Source: Chimaeribacter coloradensis (GTDB lineage: Bacteria; Pseudomonadota; Gammaproteobacteria; Enterobacterales; Enterobacteriaceae). From it: 64,000 nucleotides of DNA. The position numbers and the translations under genes are program-made. Where the stretch lies: assembly GCF_002858715.1 (NCBI RefSeq), contig NZ_PJZH01000008.1, forward strand, positions 1-64,000, read 5' to 3'. Under the pieces are notes generated by a model. It did not search any database and had not been told where the DNA came from. It was given only the letters and a program-made list of their open reading frames with translations. This document shows positions 15,169 through 23,388 of the stretch, piece after piece (within the stretch, counting starts at the first letter, position 1; every line of letters begins with the position of its first letter).

Positions 15169-16563
15169 TTACAGGGCAGGATGTTTTTTGTGCCATTCAG
15201 TGACTTGCTGGTACGCCCAGGCACCCTGAATCATCGCGGTCTCATTGAAATGCGCGGCAACTAACTGAAAGCCAATCGGCGCGCCCGCTGCCGTCAAGCC
15301 ACAGGGCAGCGTGATGGTAGGATGTCCGCTGGCGTCAAATGCACTGGTATAGCGCAGCACGCCGTTAAAAAGTGCCTGATCGGTACCAAAACGGGTCATG
15401 GTGTCCCAGGTTAACCCGGCATAGGCGGTGGCCGGTGCGAGGATCAAATCAACCTGCGTAAACAGGGCGGAGATATCACCACGCAGCGCGGCACGGCTTA
15501 ACAACAGACGTTGATACTCCAGCGCGGTCACCTGATGACCTAAATCGAGCAGCCCCGACAGGCCCGGGCCGTATTTCTCTTTCTGCGCTGGATACGTTTC
15601 CTCATGCGCCAGCGCGGTTTCGACGGCGCAAAGGGCGCTCCACTCGGCTGCGGCCTTTTCGGTATCCGGCACGGTGATTTCTACCATGGTCGCGCCCAGT
15701 GACGTCAGGGTCGCAATGGCTGACTCCAGTGCGGCGCGCGTTTCCGCATCCACCTTCTCCAGCGCCCAGTTTTTATCGATGCCGATGCACATTTTGCTGA
15801 CGCCACGTGTCATCATCGCCAGATAGTCGGGTACTGGCTCGCTGCTCGAGGTCGGATCTTTATCATCACGTCCGGCGATGGCCTGCAGCATGGCCGCCGC
15901 ATCGGCGGCAGAACGCGCCATTGGCCCGATATGGTCAAGCGAGGCGGCCAGTTCACAGGCACCGTGTCGCGTAACGCGCCCCCAGGTCGGTTTGATGCCG
16001 GTCAGGCCGTTGGCACTGGAGGGAAAACGAATCGAACCACCGGTATCCGTTCCGATCGAGCCAAAGCACAGGCCAGCGGCGGTTGCCACGCCAGAACCGC
16101 TTGAAGAGACACCGGTCCAGAGCGCACTGCCCCACGGATTAGTAGGGCGGGTGATCTCCGGATGATGATCGGCGAAGGCACTTTCGGTTTGCGTGAGTTT
16201 GCCGAGGATCACGGCGCCGGCAGCGCGAAAACGCTCAACCACCGTTGAATCTTCCGCGGGGTAATGATCTTTATGGATGATCATGCCGTGGCTGGTGGGG
16301 GCGTCTTTGGTCCAAATCAAATCCTTTAGGGCAATCGGTACGCCATGCAGCGGGCCGCGCATTTTACCGGCGGCAATTTCTTTGTCTGCTTCCGCAGCGT
16401 GTTTTAACGCGCTGTCTCGCATGACATAGAAGAAGCTGTGCAGATCGCTGTCAAGCATCTCGATACGCGCCAGCATCGCTTCCGTGACCGCCACTGAGGT
16501 GATGTCACCTGATTGAATCAGGCGTCCAATTTCCAGCAAGCTTTTGTAGTGCAGGTTGTTCAT
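15169..16563 (-). CDS. Amidase, amidase-signature family
   Basis: The 464-residue enzyme shows the amidase-signature catalytic set: Lys80 in GVPIALKDL, the Ser-rich GVSSSGSGVATAAG (residues 151-164, cis-Ser) and the nucleophile Ser177 in GTDTGGSIRFPSS, followed by GLTGIKPTWGRV. It hydrolyses an amide to the carboxylate and ammonia in the cytoplasm. The start at 16563 is preferred because GGAGG lies ten bases upstream, while the longer frame adds 20 unrelated residues. Beside a nitrile hydratase, amide importer and AmiR-like regulator, it supplies the second step of nitrile assimilation. It could instead serve imported amides alone. Exact substrate unknown. Confidence 0.9.
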   Translation of the reverse strand: MNNLHYKSLLEIGRLIQSGDITSVAVTEAMLARIEMLDSDLHSFFYVMRDSALKHAAEADKEIAAGKMRGPLHGVPIALKDLIWTKDAPTSHGMIIHKDHYPAEDSTVVERFRAAGAVILGKLTQTESAFADHHPEITRPTNPWGSALWTGVSSSGSGVATAAGLCFGSIGTDTGGSIRFPSSANGLTGIKPTWGRVTRHGACELAASLDHIGPMARSAADAAAMLQAIAGRDDKDPTSSSEPVPDYLAMMTRGVSKMCIGIDKNWALEKVDAETRAALESAIATLTSLGATMVEITVPDTEKAAAEWSALCAVETALAHEETYPAQKEKYGPGLSGLLDLGHQVTALEYQRLLLSRAALRGDISALFTQVDLILAPATAYAGLTWDTMTRFGTDQALFNGVLRYTSAFDASGHPTITLPCGLTAAGAPIGFQLVAAHFNETAMIQGAWAYQQVTEWHKKHPAL

Positions 16564-16762
16564 CGCGACCGTTCCTCCGGGGAAAAGGGCTGCCTGTAAG
16601 GCAGACAATGTGTTGATCAACAACCTAAATTAGACGTTAAACATCGGCTATGTTTATGCAGACAGATGCTGTGCCAGAAGTGCCAGACTAAGAAGATAGC
16701 GGTTAACAAGGTACAACCAGGGACGGTGTGACGAGGTGAATTTCGCGGCAACGCTCAGCGCT

Positions 16763-16978
16763 TTACTGTCGATTTTGCAGCGCGTCTAATGCGGTCAGCA
16801 ACGCATTAACCTTTGGCAACAATGGCTTGCGGCATGGCCAAATCAGCGTCAGAGCCAGCCCGCTCCGTGCCATACCCGGACGTTCACGCGGATTGTAAAC
16901 CCAAGGGCTTATTCCAACGCCGTGCTGAGTAAACAGCGTGTAATATGACTTACAGGCCGTGACTACTTCACAGGGATG
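16763..16978 (-). pseudogene. C-terminal remnant of a LysR-type regulator
   Basis: A 71-codon open stretch on the minus strand ends in TAA. It reads like the end of a LysR effector domain: GVGISPWVYNPRERPG, then RSGLALTLIWPCRKPLLPKV and NALLTALDAL. No helix-turn-helix and no start is present, because a stop precedes it and the alpha/beta-hydrolase gene begins just beyond. It is probably a truncated regulator; similarity is judged by eye only. Confidence 0.45.
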
Positions 16979-16985
16979 TTAGGAC

Positions 16986-17891
16986 GTGATTGACTTTATC
17001 AGTTTTAATGAACAGAGCGCGCAACTCGATTCTTCATTGCCACGCGCTGAGAAAATAACCGGGTGTCAGATTGACGGGCTATATATCCGCGTTTATGAAC
17101 CCAAAGATGCCATCGAAGAGGTGCTTCTTGTCTATCACGGCGGCGGGGCCAACTCAGATGCCGGTTACGATATCCTTGCCCGTCAGGTGAGCCATGATGG
17201 GGCTGTGTGTGTCTGCCTGACCGATATTCGCGGGCATGGGCGCTCAACGGGCCAGCGAGGAAAAATTTCACATCCGCAGCAAATTTGGCGGGATGTGGAT
17301 ACTGTTCTCGGGCATGTGCGCGCAACCTTTCCTGGGGCCAGAATTCATCTGCTTGGCCATTCAAGCGGAGGGGGAATGCTGATCAATTATTTCACGCGTT
17401 ACACCCCAACCCAAAAAAGCGACAGCTTAATCTTGCTCGCCCCGGAATTTGGCCCTTTTGCGCCCGCAAAAATCCGCAGAGGAGTATTGCTGCCCTTTGC
17501 ATCGGTAAAAACATGGCCTTTCGTCCTGAATGCGCTCACTAGAGGATTACTGTGTGGTGACCAATTCGCGGTGACGCTCAATTTCCCTGAGGAGGTGCTG
17601 GCATTAAAACCGGGGTTCGTCAGCCGATATAGCGTGAACATGGCGAATGCGCTGACACCGCGTCACCCCGCCAAACAATTGACAGCGCTGCCACTGCCGG
17701 TTACCGCTCTATTTGCCGAACAGGATGAGTTATATGACGCCCGGCTCACAGCTGAGTTCGTGAAGGCGTGCGGCAACCAGAATCTACGTAGCGGGATTAT
17801 TCAACACAGCCAGCACCTGGGCTGCATGTTTACTGTCAGCGAAGAGATACGCCAGCACGTTATGGGGATTGCCGGCAAAAGCGAGGCATGA
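16986..17891 (+). CDS. Alpha/beta hydrolase (serine aminopeptidase S33 / monoacylglycerol lipase type)
   Basis: The 301-residue protein has the alpha/beta-hydrolase pattern: oxyanion motif YHGGGANSDAGYD, the DIRGHGRS turn, nucleophile elbow GHSSGGG (Ser about residue 124), an acid in FAEQDELYD and the catalytic His near the end in HSQHLG. No signal peptide is visible, so it is cytoplasmic. Enzymes of this group cleave lysophospholipids, monoacylglycerols, esters or lactones. Start follows TTAGGA closely. It is next to the amidase but transcribed away from it, so a role in the nitrile pathway is not indicated. Confidence 0.82.
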   Translation: MIDFISFNEQSAQLDSSLPRAEKITGCQIDGLYIRVYEPKDAIEEVLLVYHGGGANSDAGYDILARQVSHDGAVCVCLTDIRGHGRSTGQRGKISHPQQIWRDVDTVLGHVRATFPGARIHLLGHSSGGGMLINYFTRYTPTQKSDSLILLAPEFGPFAPAKIRRGVLLPFASVKTWPFVLNALTRGLLCGDQFAVTLNFPEEVLALKPGFVSRYSVNMANALTPRHPAKQLTALPLPVTALFAEQDELYDARLTAEFVKACGNQNLRSGIIQHSQHLGCMFTVSEEIRQHVMGIAGKSEA

Positions 17892-18112
17892 CCTGAACGT
17901 GTTTGGACATGCCATAAAGCAGCCTGATAAATCTCCGCGTCCTCACCGGCCTTTTTTACAGGCATTCACATTCTCCGCCCGCGGGCTCCCGGCCTGCGGT
18001 AATGTCTGGCACGATCAGGTGCGGCCTCTCCTGGGTAAGGTTGCTCAGGCATAGTTGCTGCGCCTAAATGTTCAAAGCGGGGCGGCAGGCGCGCTATATA
18101 AACGCCTGATCT

Positions 18113-18305
18113 GGAAAAGGGCTGTGCATACAGCAATCGATGGTTGATCAATGACTTTTTACCGTCCGGATAATGGGCGGCCCATATCCCCCGTAAACCC
18201 GGTATGGCGCTGCCCGGGCCACGTGCCGTTAATTTTGCCCCGCTTTACGCATCGGCATCCTGTCGATAGTGGAGAGCAAAACCTCTGCGGAGAGGGGAGA
18301 CGTTT
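18113..18305. repeat. 193-bp duplication, copy 1 (copy 2 at 26572-26764)
   Basis: All but one of 193 positions match 26572-26764 (C at 18163, A at 26622), in the same orientation. Copy 2 contains the last part of the intact DUF4174 gene plus its downstream flank, so copy 1 is a stranded fragment. In copy 1 the sequence changes abruptly at 18306 into a P-type ATPase remnant. The repeats bracket the 8.3-kb segment containing the LysR, aldo-keto reductase and RND genes. Confidence 0.95.
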
Positions 18306-18651
18306 GCTGCTCAGGGCACCACGGCATGCCCGGCGATGGCATCAATGATGCCCCGGCGCTGGCCCGTGCTGATATCGGCTTTGCCATGGGGCGATGGGCA
18401 CCGATACCGCTATTGAAACTGCTGACATGACGCTGATGGATGATGACCTGCGGAAAATCTCCGCCTTTGTCCGGCTATCCCGGCAAACTTACAACACTCT
18501 GGTTCAGAATATTGTTATGGCGATTGGCATCAAGGCGGTATTCCTGGCTCTAATAATTGCAGGCATGGTCACCATGTGGATGGCCGTGTTTGCTGATGTG
18601 GGCGTAAGCCTGCTTGTCGCGGCAAATGGCCTACGCCTGTTGCATAAATAG
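18306..18651 (+). pseudogene. C-terminal fragment of a CadA/ZntA-type P1B ATPase, frameshifted
   Basis: The fragment starts with the P-domain hinge GDGINDAPALARADIGFAMG, where a missing base shifts the frame at about 18390. It then resumes with MGTDTAIETADMTLMDDDLRK, continues through the last two membrane helices (IKAVFLALIIAGMVTMWMAVFA) and ends at TAG 18649-18651. These are the closing segments of Cd/Zn/Pb-exporting ATPases. The N-terminal metal-binding, actuator and phosphorylation domains are absent, replaced at 18305 by the duplicated DUF4174 fragment. It cannot be functional. Confidence 0.88.
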
Positions 18652-18753
18652 CCGGTTGATTTGTTGCCCCTGATTGACGGCGGGTAGTGCCTGCTTTTCG
18701 GGCATAGCAGGCGCACCCGTATTAGCTGGCCTGCCGAAAACTCAAAGCTGACA

Positions 18754-19659
18754 TCAGTCAAAATAGGGTTTTAAAACGTCTTCCGTCCAGTTCATAAAGG
18801 CTCTTACACGCCGCGACAGATTTCGCCGGTGCGCGACGACAAACGAAGCATTGAGCGGCGCGGGGCGCAAATCCGCAAGGATTTCGACCAGCGCCCCGCG
18901 CTGGATATACGGCGCGAGCGCAGAGTAGCCTCCCTGGATCAGGCCTAACCCCGCCAGCGCCGCTTCGTGGTAAGCCGGTACGCTGTTGACCCGCATTGCG
19001 CCGGGCAGCATCAGGGACGTATAGCCGTCACTGGTTGGATACTCCCATCCGTCAGGCTTTGAGCCAAAATTCCGCATATAGTGGACCATCCTGTGCCCCT
19101 GGTTCAGAAGGTCATCAATAGTCTGCGGAACACCGACGCGGGCCAGATAATCCGGGCTTGCTACATTGATCATACGCAGTTTTCCCAGTGGCCGGGCAAT
19201 AAGGTTTTCATCGACGATAGCCCCGAGGCGGATAACGCAATCAAACCCTTCGTGGACCAAATCCACACGGCGGTCAGTACTCGAAAGCTCAATCTCCAGT
19301 TCAGGGTGTGCTTCCAGTAGTGGCGGCAAGGCAGGAACCACCACGCTCTGTGCCAGTATGGTCGGCATATCAACGCGTATCCGCCCCCGCAGGGACATCC
19401 CGTCAGGCGAAAACATCGCGTGCAGTTCCTCCGCTTCTGACAGCAGGTCACGCGCGCGTGAATAGAAAGCCCGCCCGTCTTCCGTCAACTGTACGGTGCG
19501 TGTGGTACGGTGCAGAAGCGTGGCACCTACATCGCGTTCGAGCTTGCGGACCACTACTGAGACACGCCCTTTCTGGATACCCAGGCTTTCAGCAGCCTGG
19601 GTAAAGCTCTTCATCTCCGCCACGCGCGCAAAAATAACCAGCGCCTCAAGATCCTTCAT
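18754..19659 (-). CDS. LysR-type regulator, divergent from aldo-keto reductase
   Basis: The 301-residue protein has an N-terminal winged helix (FARVAEMKSFTQAAESLGIQ, with RTTRTVQLTEDG at the wing) and a periplasmic-binding-like effector domain (LRGRIRVDMPTILAQ, DCVIRLG). It belongs to the YhjC/DmlR-like group common beside oxidoreductases. It is transcribed away from the aldo-keto reductase at 19890 across a 230-base gap, the usual arrangement for a LysR activator and its target. Confidence 0.9.
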   Translation of the reverse strand: MKDLEALVIFARVAEMKSFTQAAESLGIQKGRVSVVVRKLERDVGATLLHRTTRTVQLTEDGRAFYSRARDLLSEAEELHAMFSPDGMSLRGRIRVDMPTILAQSVVVPALPPLLEAHPELEIELSSTDRRVDLVHEGFDCVIRLGAIVDENLIARPLGKLRMINVASPDYLARVGVPQTIDDLLNQGHRMVHYMRNFGSKPDGWEYPTSDGYTSLMLPGAMRVNSVPAYHEAALAGLGLIQGGYSALAPYIQRGALVEILADLRPAPLNASFVVAHRRNLSRRVRAFMNWTEDVLKPYFD

Positions 19660-19889
19660 TGTTTACCCCAGAAGTAACAGTGCGTTATTTTTTCCCCTAT
19701 TTATGGCGATATTAATACTTAATAGACTGCTTTTACACCGTGCATTTCCTGTCACCTCACGTGAGGCGAGCAGAATGACGCATCCCCTGAAGAGATGCTT
19801 TCCGGTGACCCTGAGGCGCATGCGCAGCAGACAGTGCAGCGCAGTTTCATCCGTTGAACGTTGGCGAATCAATAAAAAAGGTGAACCCA

Positions 19890-20933
19890 TTGAAATATAA
19901 TCAGCTTGGCCGGACGGGCGTATTCGTTTCGGAACTGTGCCTGGGCACCATGACCCTGGGCGGTAATGCGGATGCCGGCATGTGGTCCTCAATCGGTGCT
20001 GTAGCGCAGGAAGAGGCGAACCAGCTTATCGCGCAGGCATTAGCCGGCGGCATCAACTTCATCGATACCGCGGATATTTACTCCTACGGCCAGTCTGAGC
20101 GTATAACGGGAGCGGCACTTAAAGAGCTTGGTGTGATACGCAGCGACATCATACTCGCCACAAAAACCGGTGGCGTCATGGGGCCTGGCCCGAATGATAA
20201 AGGAGCATCTCGCGGCCACATCATGGATTCAGTGCAGAGAAGCCTGGAACGTCTGCAGGTCGATCATATAGACCTGTTTCAGATACACGCGAGTGATCCG
20301 GTCACGCCCCTTGAGGAGACGCTGCGTGCGCTTGACGACCTCACGCGGCAAGGGCTGGTCCGTTATGTCGGCGTATCGAACTGGTCTGCAGGCAAGCTGG
20401 GGAAATCGCTCGGCATGAGTGAAATGCTTCACGCAACACGCTTTGAGACGCTTCAGGCCTATTATTCCATTGCCGGCCGTGACGTTGAGCGGGAACTTTT
20501 GCCCCTGGTCCGCGAAGAAAATATGGGGTTACTTGTCTGGTCGCCCCTGGCCGGGGGCTTACTCTCTGGAAAATTTGGCCCTGGTGGAGCAGCAGAAAGC
20601 GATGCCCGACGAAACACATTTGATTTCCCGCCCGTAGATCGCGACCTGGCCTGGAAATGCGTTGCTGCAATGCGCGACATTGCGGACACACATGCCGTAT
20701 CGGTCAGCAGGATAGCGCTTGCATGGTTACTTGCCAGACCCGCTGTGACCAGCGTCATTATTGGCGTGAAGCGGAGCGCCCAGCTCGCTGATAATCTCGG
20801 GGCTACAGAGATTGTCCTGAGTGCGGAAGAACTGGCACACCTTGATGATGTCAGTGCGATGCCCCCTTATTACCCGGGATGGATGATTGATCACCAGGAT
20901 GCAGAACGCTGTCCCAAACCTTTCAGCGCGTGA
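19890..20933 (+). CDS. Aldo/keto reductase
   Basis: The 347-residue TIM-barrel reductase starts KYNQLGRTGVFVSELCLGTM and has the catalytic set Asp and Tyr in NFIDTADIYSYGQSE, Lys in ILATKTGG, and His in HIDLFQIHASD. The NADPH-binding end is SVIIGVKRSAQLADNL. It reduces aldehydes or ketones and may oxidise alcohols, in the cytoplasm. An upstream ATG is absent; the TTG at 19890 fits the family start and has AAGGTG six to seven bases before it, so a TTG start is proposed. The divergent LysR gene is its likely regulator. Substrate unknown. Confidence 0.88.
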   Translation: MKYNQLGRTGVFVSELCLGTMTLGGNADAGMWSSIGAVAQEEANQLIAQALAGGINFIDTADIYSYGQSERITGAALKELGVIRSDIILATKTGGVMGPGPNDKGASRGHIMDSVQRSLERLQVDHIDLFQIHASDPVTPLEETLRALDDLTRQGLVRYVGVSNWSAGKLGKSLGMSEMLHATRFETLQAYYSIAGRDVERELLPLVREENMGLLVWSPLAGGLLSGKFGPGGAAESDARRNTFDFPPVDRDLAWKCVAAMRDIADTHAVSVSRIALAWLLARPAVTSVIIGVKRSAQLADNLGATEIVLSAEELAHLDDVSAMPPYYPGWMIDHQDAERCPKPFSA

Positions 20934-21042
20934 TAGCAGCACAATAGCTTACCGTTTTAAAACCGAATAGCAGAGTAAGCCTGCGTATTTTAAAAGCGGC
21001 TTACGCTGGCTTTTATCACCCTTTATATAGGATGTCAGGAAA

Positions 21043-21336
21043 ATGAATAAAGGTTATTTAATTGCCCACGTGACGGTATCAGACCCTGTTGCATACTCTG
21101 AATATGCCAGAGCGGCAGGGGAGGCAATGCAGAAATTTAATCCAAAGGTAATCGCCTGGTCCGGCCAATATGAAAATCTTGAAGGGGAATCTCATGAACG
21201 GCATGTCGTTTTTGAATTTACCTCTTTTGCTGAGGCAAAACGTTTTTATGATAGCCCGGAATATCAGAAAGCCAGGTTAATTCGTGCCGGTGCAGAGGCC
21301 GGAACCTTTGTGTTGGTTGAAGGGGCCGGCCTTTAA
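21043..21336 (+). CDS. DUF1330 family protein
   Basis: The 97-residue protein is a ferredoxin-like dimeric alpha/beta-barrel of the DUF1330 family: GYLIAHVTVSDPVAYSEYARAA near the N terminus, then HERHVVFEFTSFAEAKRFYDSPEYQ and a final GTFVLVEG. The function of the family is not established; members often sit beside oxidoreductases. It follows the aldo-keto reductase by 110 bases with its own AGGA site and may be co-transcribed with it. Confidence 0.85.
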   Translation: MNKGYLIAHVTVSDPVAYSEYARAAGEAMQKFNPKVIAWSGQYENLEGESHERHVVFEFTSFAEAKRFYDSPEYQKARLIRAGAEAGTFVLVEGAGL

Positions 21337-21767
21337 TACGGTGAACGATCAGGCCCGCCTTTCGCAAAGATGAGACAACCCTAATCACCGCCCCTCAACC
21401 AAAGGGGATGGATCGTGAATATGTCCCCTGGAACAAAAGCCTGATTTTGACCAGAAACAGCCTCTTCAGGTATCTCACTGGCGGGGAATCCGTATCCGGT
21501 CCGGGCTGGAAGGAATATGCAGCAAAAAACGGACAGGCCTGTTCAGTGTGAACTGATTAAGGGTACCGGGGAGGTTATAAGGGTCCCGGGGAGGTTAATG
21601 CCCCGGGGATATCGGGCCGGTTGAAGTCAGACGTGTGAGGACTGCATCAGCAGCCCTGTGCCAGAACCGGGCGCAGAGGATGTTGACACCCTGAAAACTG
21701 ACGGCGAGACAGCCAGGATATTGCGCTGCAGGAATTTCTTCCCGCCGTGCTGAACAGCGGATTTCCG
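21337..21767. other. Non-coding gap with a tandem 20-bp repeat
   Basis: No gene could be supported in 431 bases. Two adjacent 20-base units, TAAGGGTACCGGGGAGGTTA (21558-21577) and the same with one changed base (21578-21597), are the only clear structure. The region separates the DUF1330 gene from the end of the TetR gene. Confidence 0.5.
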
Positions 21768-22355
21768 CTATTCACCCGGCAGGCCTATCAGCTGATTAAC
21801 CAGATACCTTAAATCCTCTTTGGCCTCCATGAAGCGTGACGCGGTGGGATTGACGCTAAGGATATCGGCATATCCATTCACCGCTGCGCCTAACATACGG
21901 GCAGTGCGCGCAACATTGACTTGCCGGTAAAGCCCCTGGCTGATGCCTGCCGCGATGAAGCTTTCTAAAAGACGCATCCAGCTGTCCATGTTGTCCATTG
22001 CCAAATCGGCATAGACCTGATCGTGCTGGGCCTGTGTCCAGACTGCATTGTACAGCAGCCAGTCAGCATCATGGGTTTCAGGCAAACTGGTGATAAAAGT
22101 ATCAAGCGCGACGTCAGGGGGAAAATCAACGACAGCTTCTTTGAAAGCATCAAGATCGGCCTGCATGAAGCGCTCAATCGCCTGCAGCCTGAGCGTCCCC
22201 CAGTCGCGGAAATAGTGATAGATGTGGCTGCGTGAAATGCCGACATGCTCGGTAAGTTCCCTGGTGGTCACTTTATCCACGCCTTTATCAATGAAAAGCG
22301 CTATCGCACCGTCGAGGATTTTTGTCCGAAGATTTTCGGCTGACATAGTTTTCAT
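21768..22355 (-). CDS. TetR/AcrR-type repressor of the adjacent efflux genes
   Basis: The 195-residue protein has an N-terminal helix-turn-helix (ALFIDKGVDKVTTRELTEHVGISRSHIYHYF) and a C-terminal all-helical ligand domain with WLLYNAVWTQAQHDQ. The ATG at 22355 is placed five bases from AGGGG. It is divergent from an ABC membrane-domain gene and an RND pump gene. Two perfect palindromes in the gap suit autoregulation and repression of the pump, released by a drug-like ligand (inference from family behaviour). Confidence 0.9.
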   Translation of the reverse strand: MKTMSAENLRTKILDGAIALFIDKGVDKVTTRELTEHVGISRSHIYHYFRDWGTLRLQAIERFMQADLDAFKEAVVDFPPDVALDTFITSLPETHDADWLLYNAVWTQAQHDQVYADLAMDNMDSWMRLLESFIAAGISQGLYRQVNVARTARMLGAAVNGYADILSVNPTASRFMEAKEDLRYLVNQLIGLPGE

Positions 22356-22372
22356 CATTCCCCTGAATTGAC

Positions 22373-22390
22373 TTTGAGCAACTGCTCAAA
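22373..22390. promoter_or_regulatory. TetR operator candidate 1
   Basis: TTTGAGCA-AC-TGCTCAAA is a perfect 18-base palindrome 17 bases upstream of the TetR start. It shares its core TTGAGC...GCTCAA with the second site, 34 bases away centre to centre. Confidence 0.75.
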
Positions 22391-22406
22391 TAGACTGATT
22401 TTTGAT

Positions 22407-22424
22407 CTTGAGCAACCGCTCAAG
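22407..22424. promoter_or_regulatory. TetR operator candidate 2
   Basis: CTTGAGC-AACC-GCTCAAG is a perfect 18-base palindrome that ends 14 bases before the start of the membrane-domain gene. With the first site it brackets the divergent promoters. Confidence 0.75.
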
Positions 22425-22438
22425 AATAACATAAACAG

Positions 22439-23341
22439 ATGTTAAACATGCCTACCCTTAAAACACCGGGGGCACCTGTGGCCGCCCGCAACGCCCTTCA
22501 GACCCTGAAAATGTTAGGTTATCGGCACCGTAAAAAACTGCTGCTCACTTTTCTGCTGGTCATTGCTGAAAACGTAACCTACTTGTCTTACCCGCTGCTG
22601 GCGGGGTTTGCTATCAATGCCATTCTGGCAGGCCAGGCGCTGCACGCCATGCTATACGCAGTTATGGTCTTTACCATGTGGGCGATTGGCGCGACACGTC
22701 GCAGCGTGGATACCCGGACGTTTGCCCGCATTTACGCTGAGCTGGCGGTGCCGGTGATCCTGGCCCAGCGCAATGAAAATCACGGCGCATCAACCATTGC
22801 GGCGCGCGTGACGCTCTCACGCGAGTTTGTGAATTTTTTTGAGCAGCATCTGCCGGTACTCATTACCTCCGTGGCGTCTATCACCGGGGCTGCCGTGATG
22901 CTGCTGGCCATTGAATTCTGGACCGGAGTGGTCTGTATCGCGATCCTCATTTTCTTCGGCTGTTTCCTGCCCGCCTTCACGCGTAAAAACGAAGCGCTGT
23001 TTATACGCCTGAATAACCGGCTGGAAAAGGAAGTGAGTTTTGTCAGCAGCGCCAGGGCACCTTCGCTGGCGAAGCATTACGGCGTGCTGGCCGGGCTGCG
23101 CATCCGCCTTTCCGATCGTGAAGCGATGGGGTATCTGGCAATTGGTTTAATGGCCGCACTGCTGTTCGCCATGACCCTTATCGGTATGGCGCTAAACGGC
23201 GTCAGCGACGCCGGGCACATCTATTCGGTGATGACGTATATGTGGATGTTTGCCATGAGCCTGGATGACGGCCCGCAGCTGTTGGAAAAATATTCCCAGC
23301 TCAAAGATATCGGCCGCCGCGTCAACACCGGGCAGATCTGA
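22439..23341 (+). CDS. ABC exporter-like six-helix membrane domain without ATPase domain
   Basis: The 300-residue protein has six predicted membrane segments in the arrangement of an ABC exporter membrane domain, and the family is annotated as ABC transporter six-transmembrane domain protein. No Walker A, signature or Walker B motif is present and the gene stops after the last helix region, so the nucleotide-binding domain is missing rather than frameshifted away. No free ATPase gene is nearby. It is 47 bases upstream of the RND pump gene on the same strand and shares the TetR-controlled promoter. Its function is unclear; it might assist the pump or be a relic. Confidence 0.8.
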   Translation: MLNMPTLKTPGAPVAARNALQTLKMLGYRHRKKLLLTFLLVIAENVTYLSYPLLAGFAINAILAGQALHAMLYAVMVFTMWAIGATRRSVDTRTFARIYAELAVPVILAQRNENHGASTIAARVTLSREFVNFFEQHLPVLITSVASITGAAVMLLAIEFWTGVVCIAILIFFGCFLPAFTRKNEALFIRLNNRLEKEVSFVSSARAPSLAKHYGVLAGLRIRLSDREAMGYLAIGLMAALLFAMTLIGMALNGVSDAGHIYSVMTYMWMFAMSLDDGPQLLEKYSQLKDIGRRVNTGQI

Positions 23342-23388
23342 TCACTACGCCCATATTACTCCTTCCTTCATAGCAACCGGACATTCCG

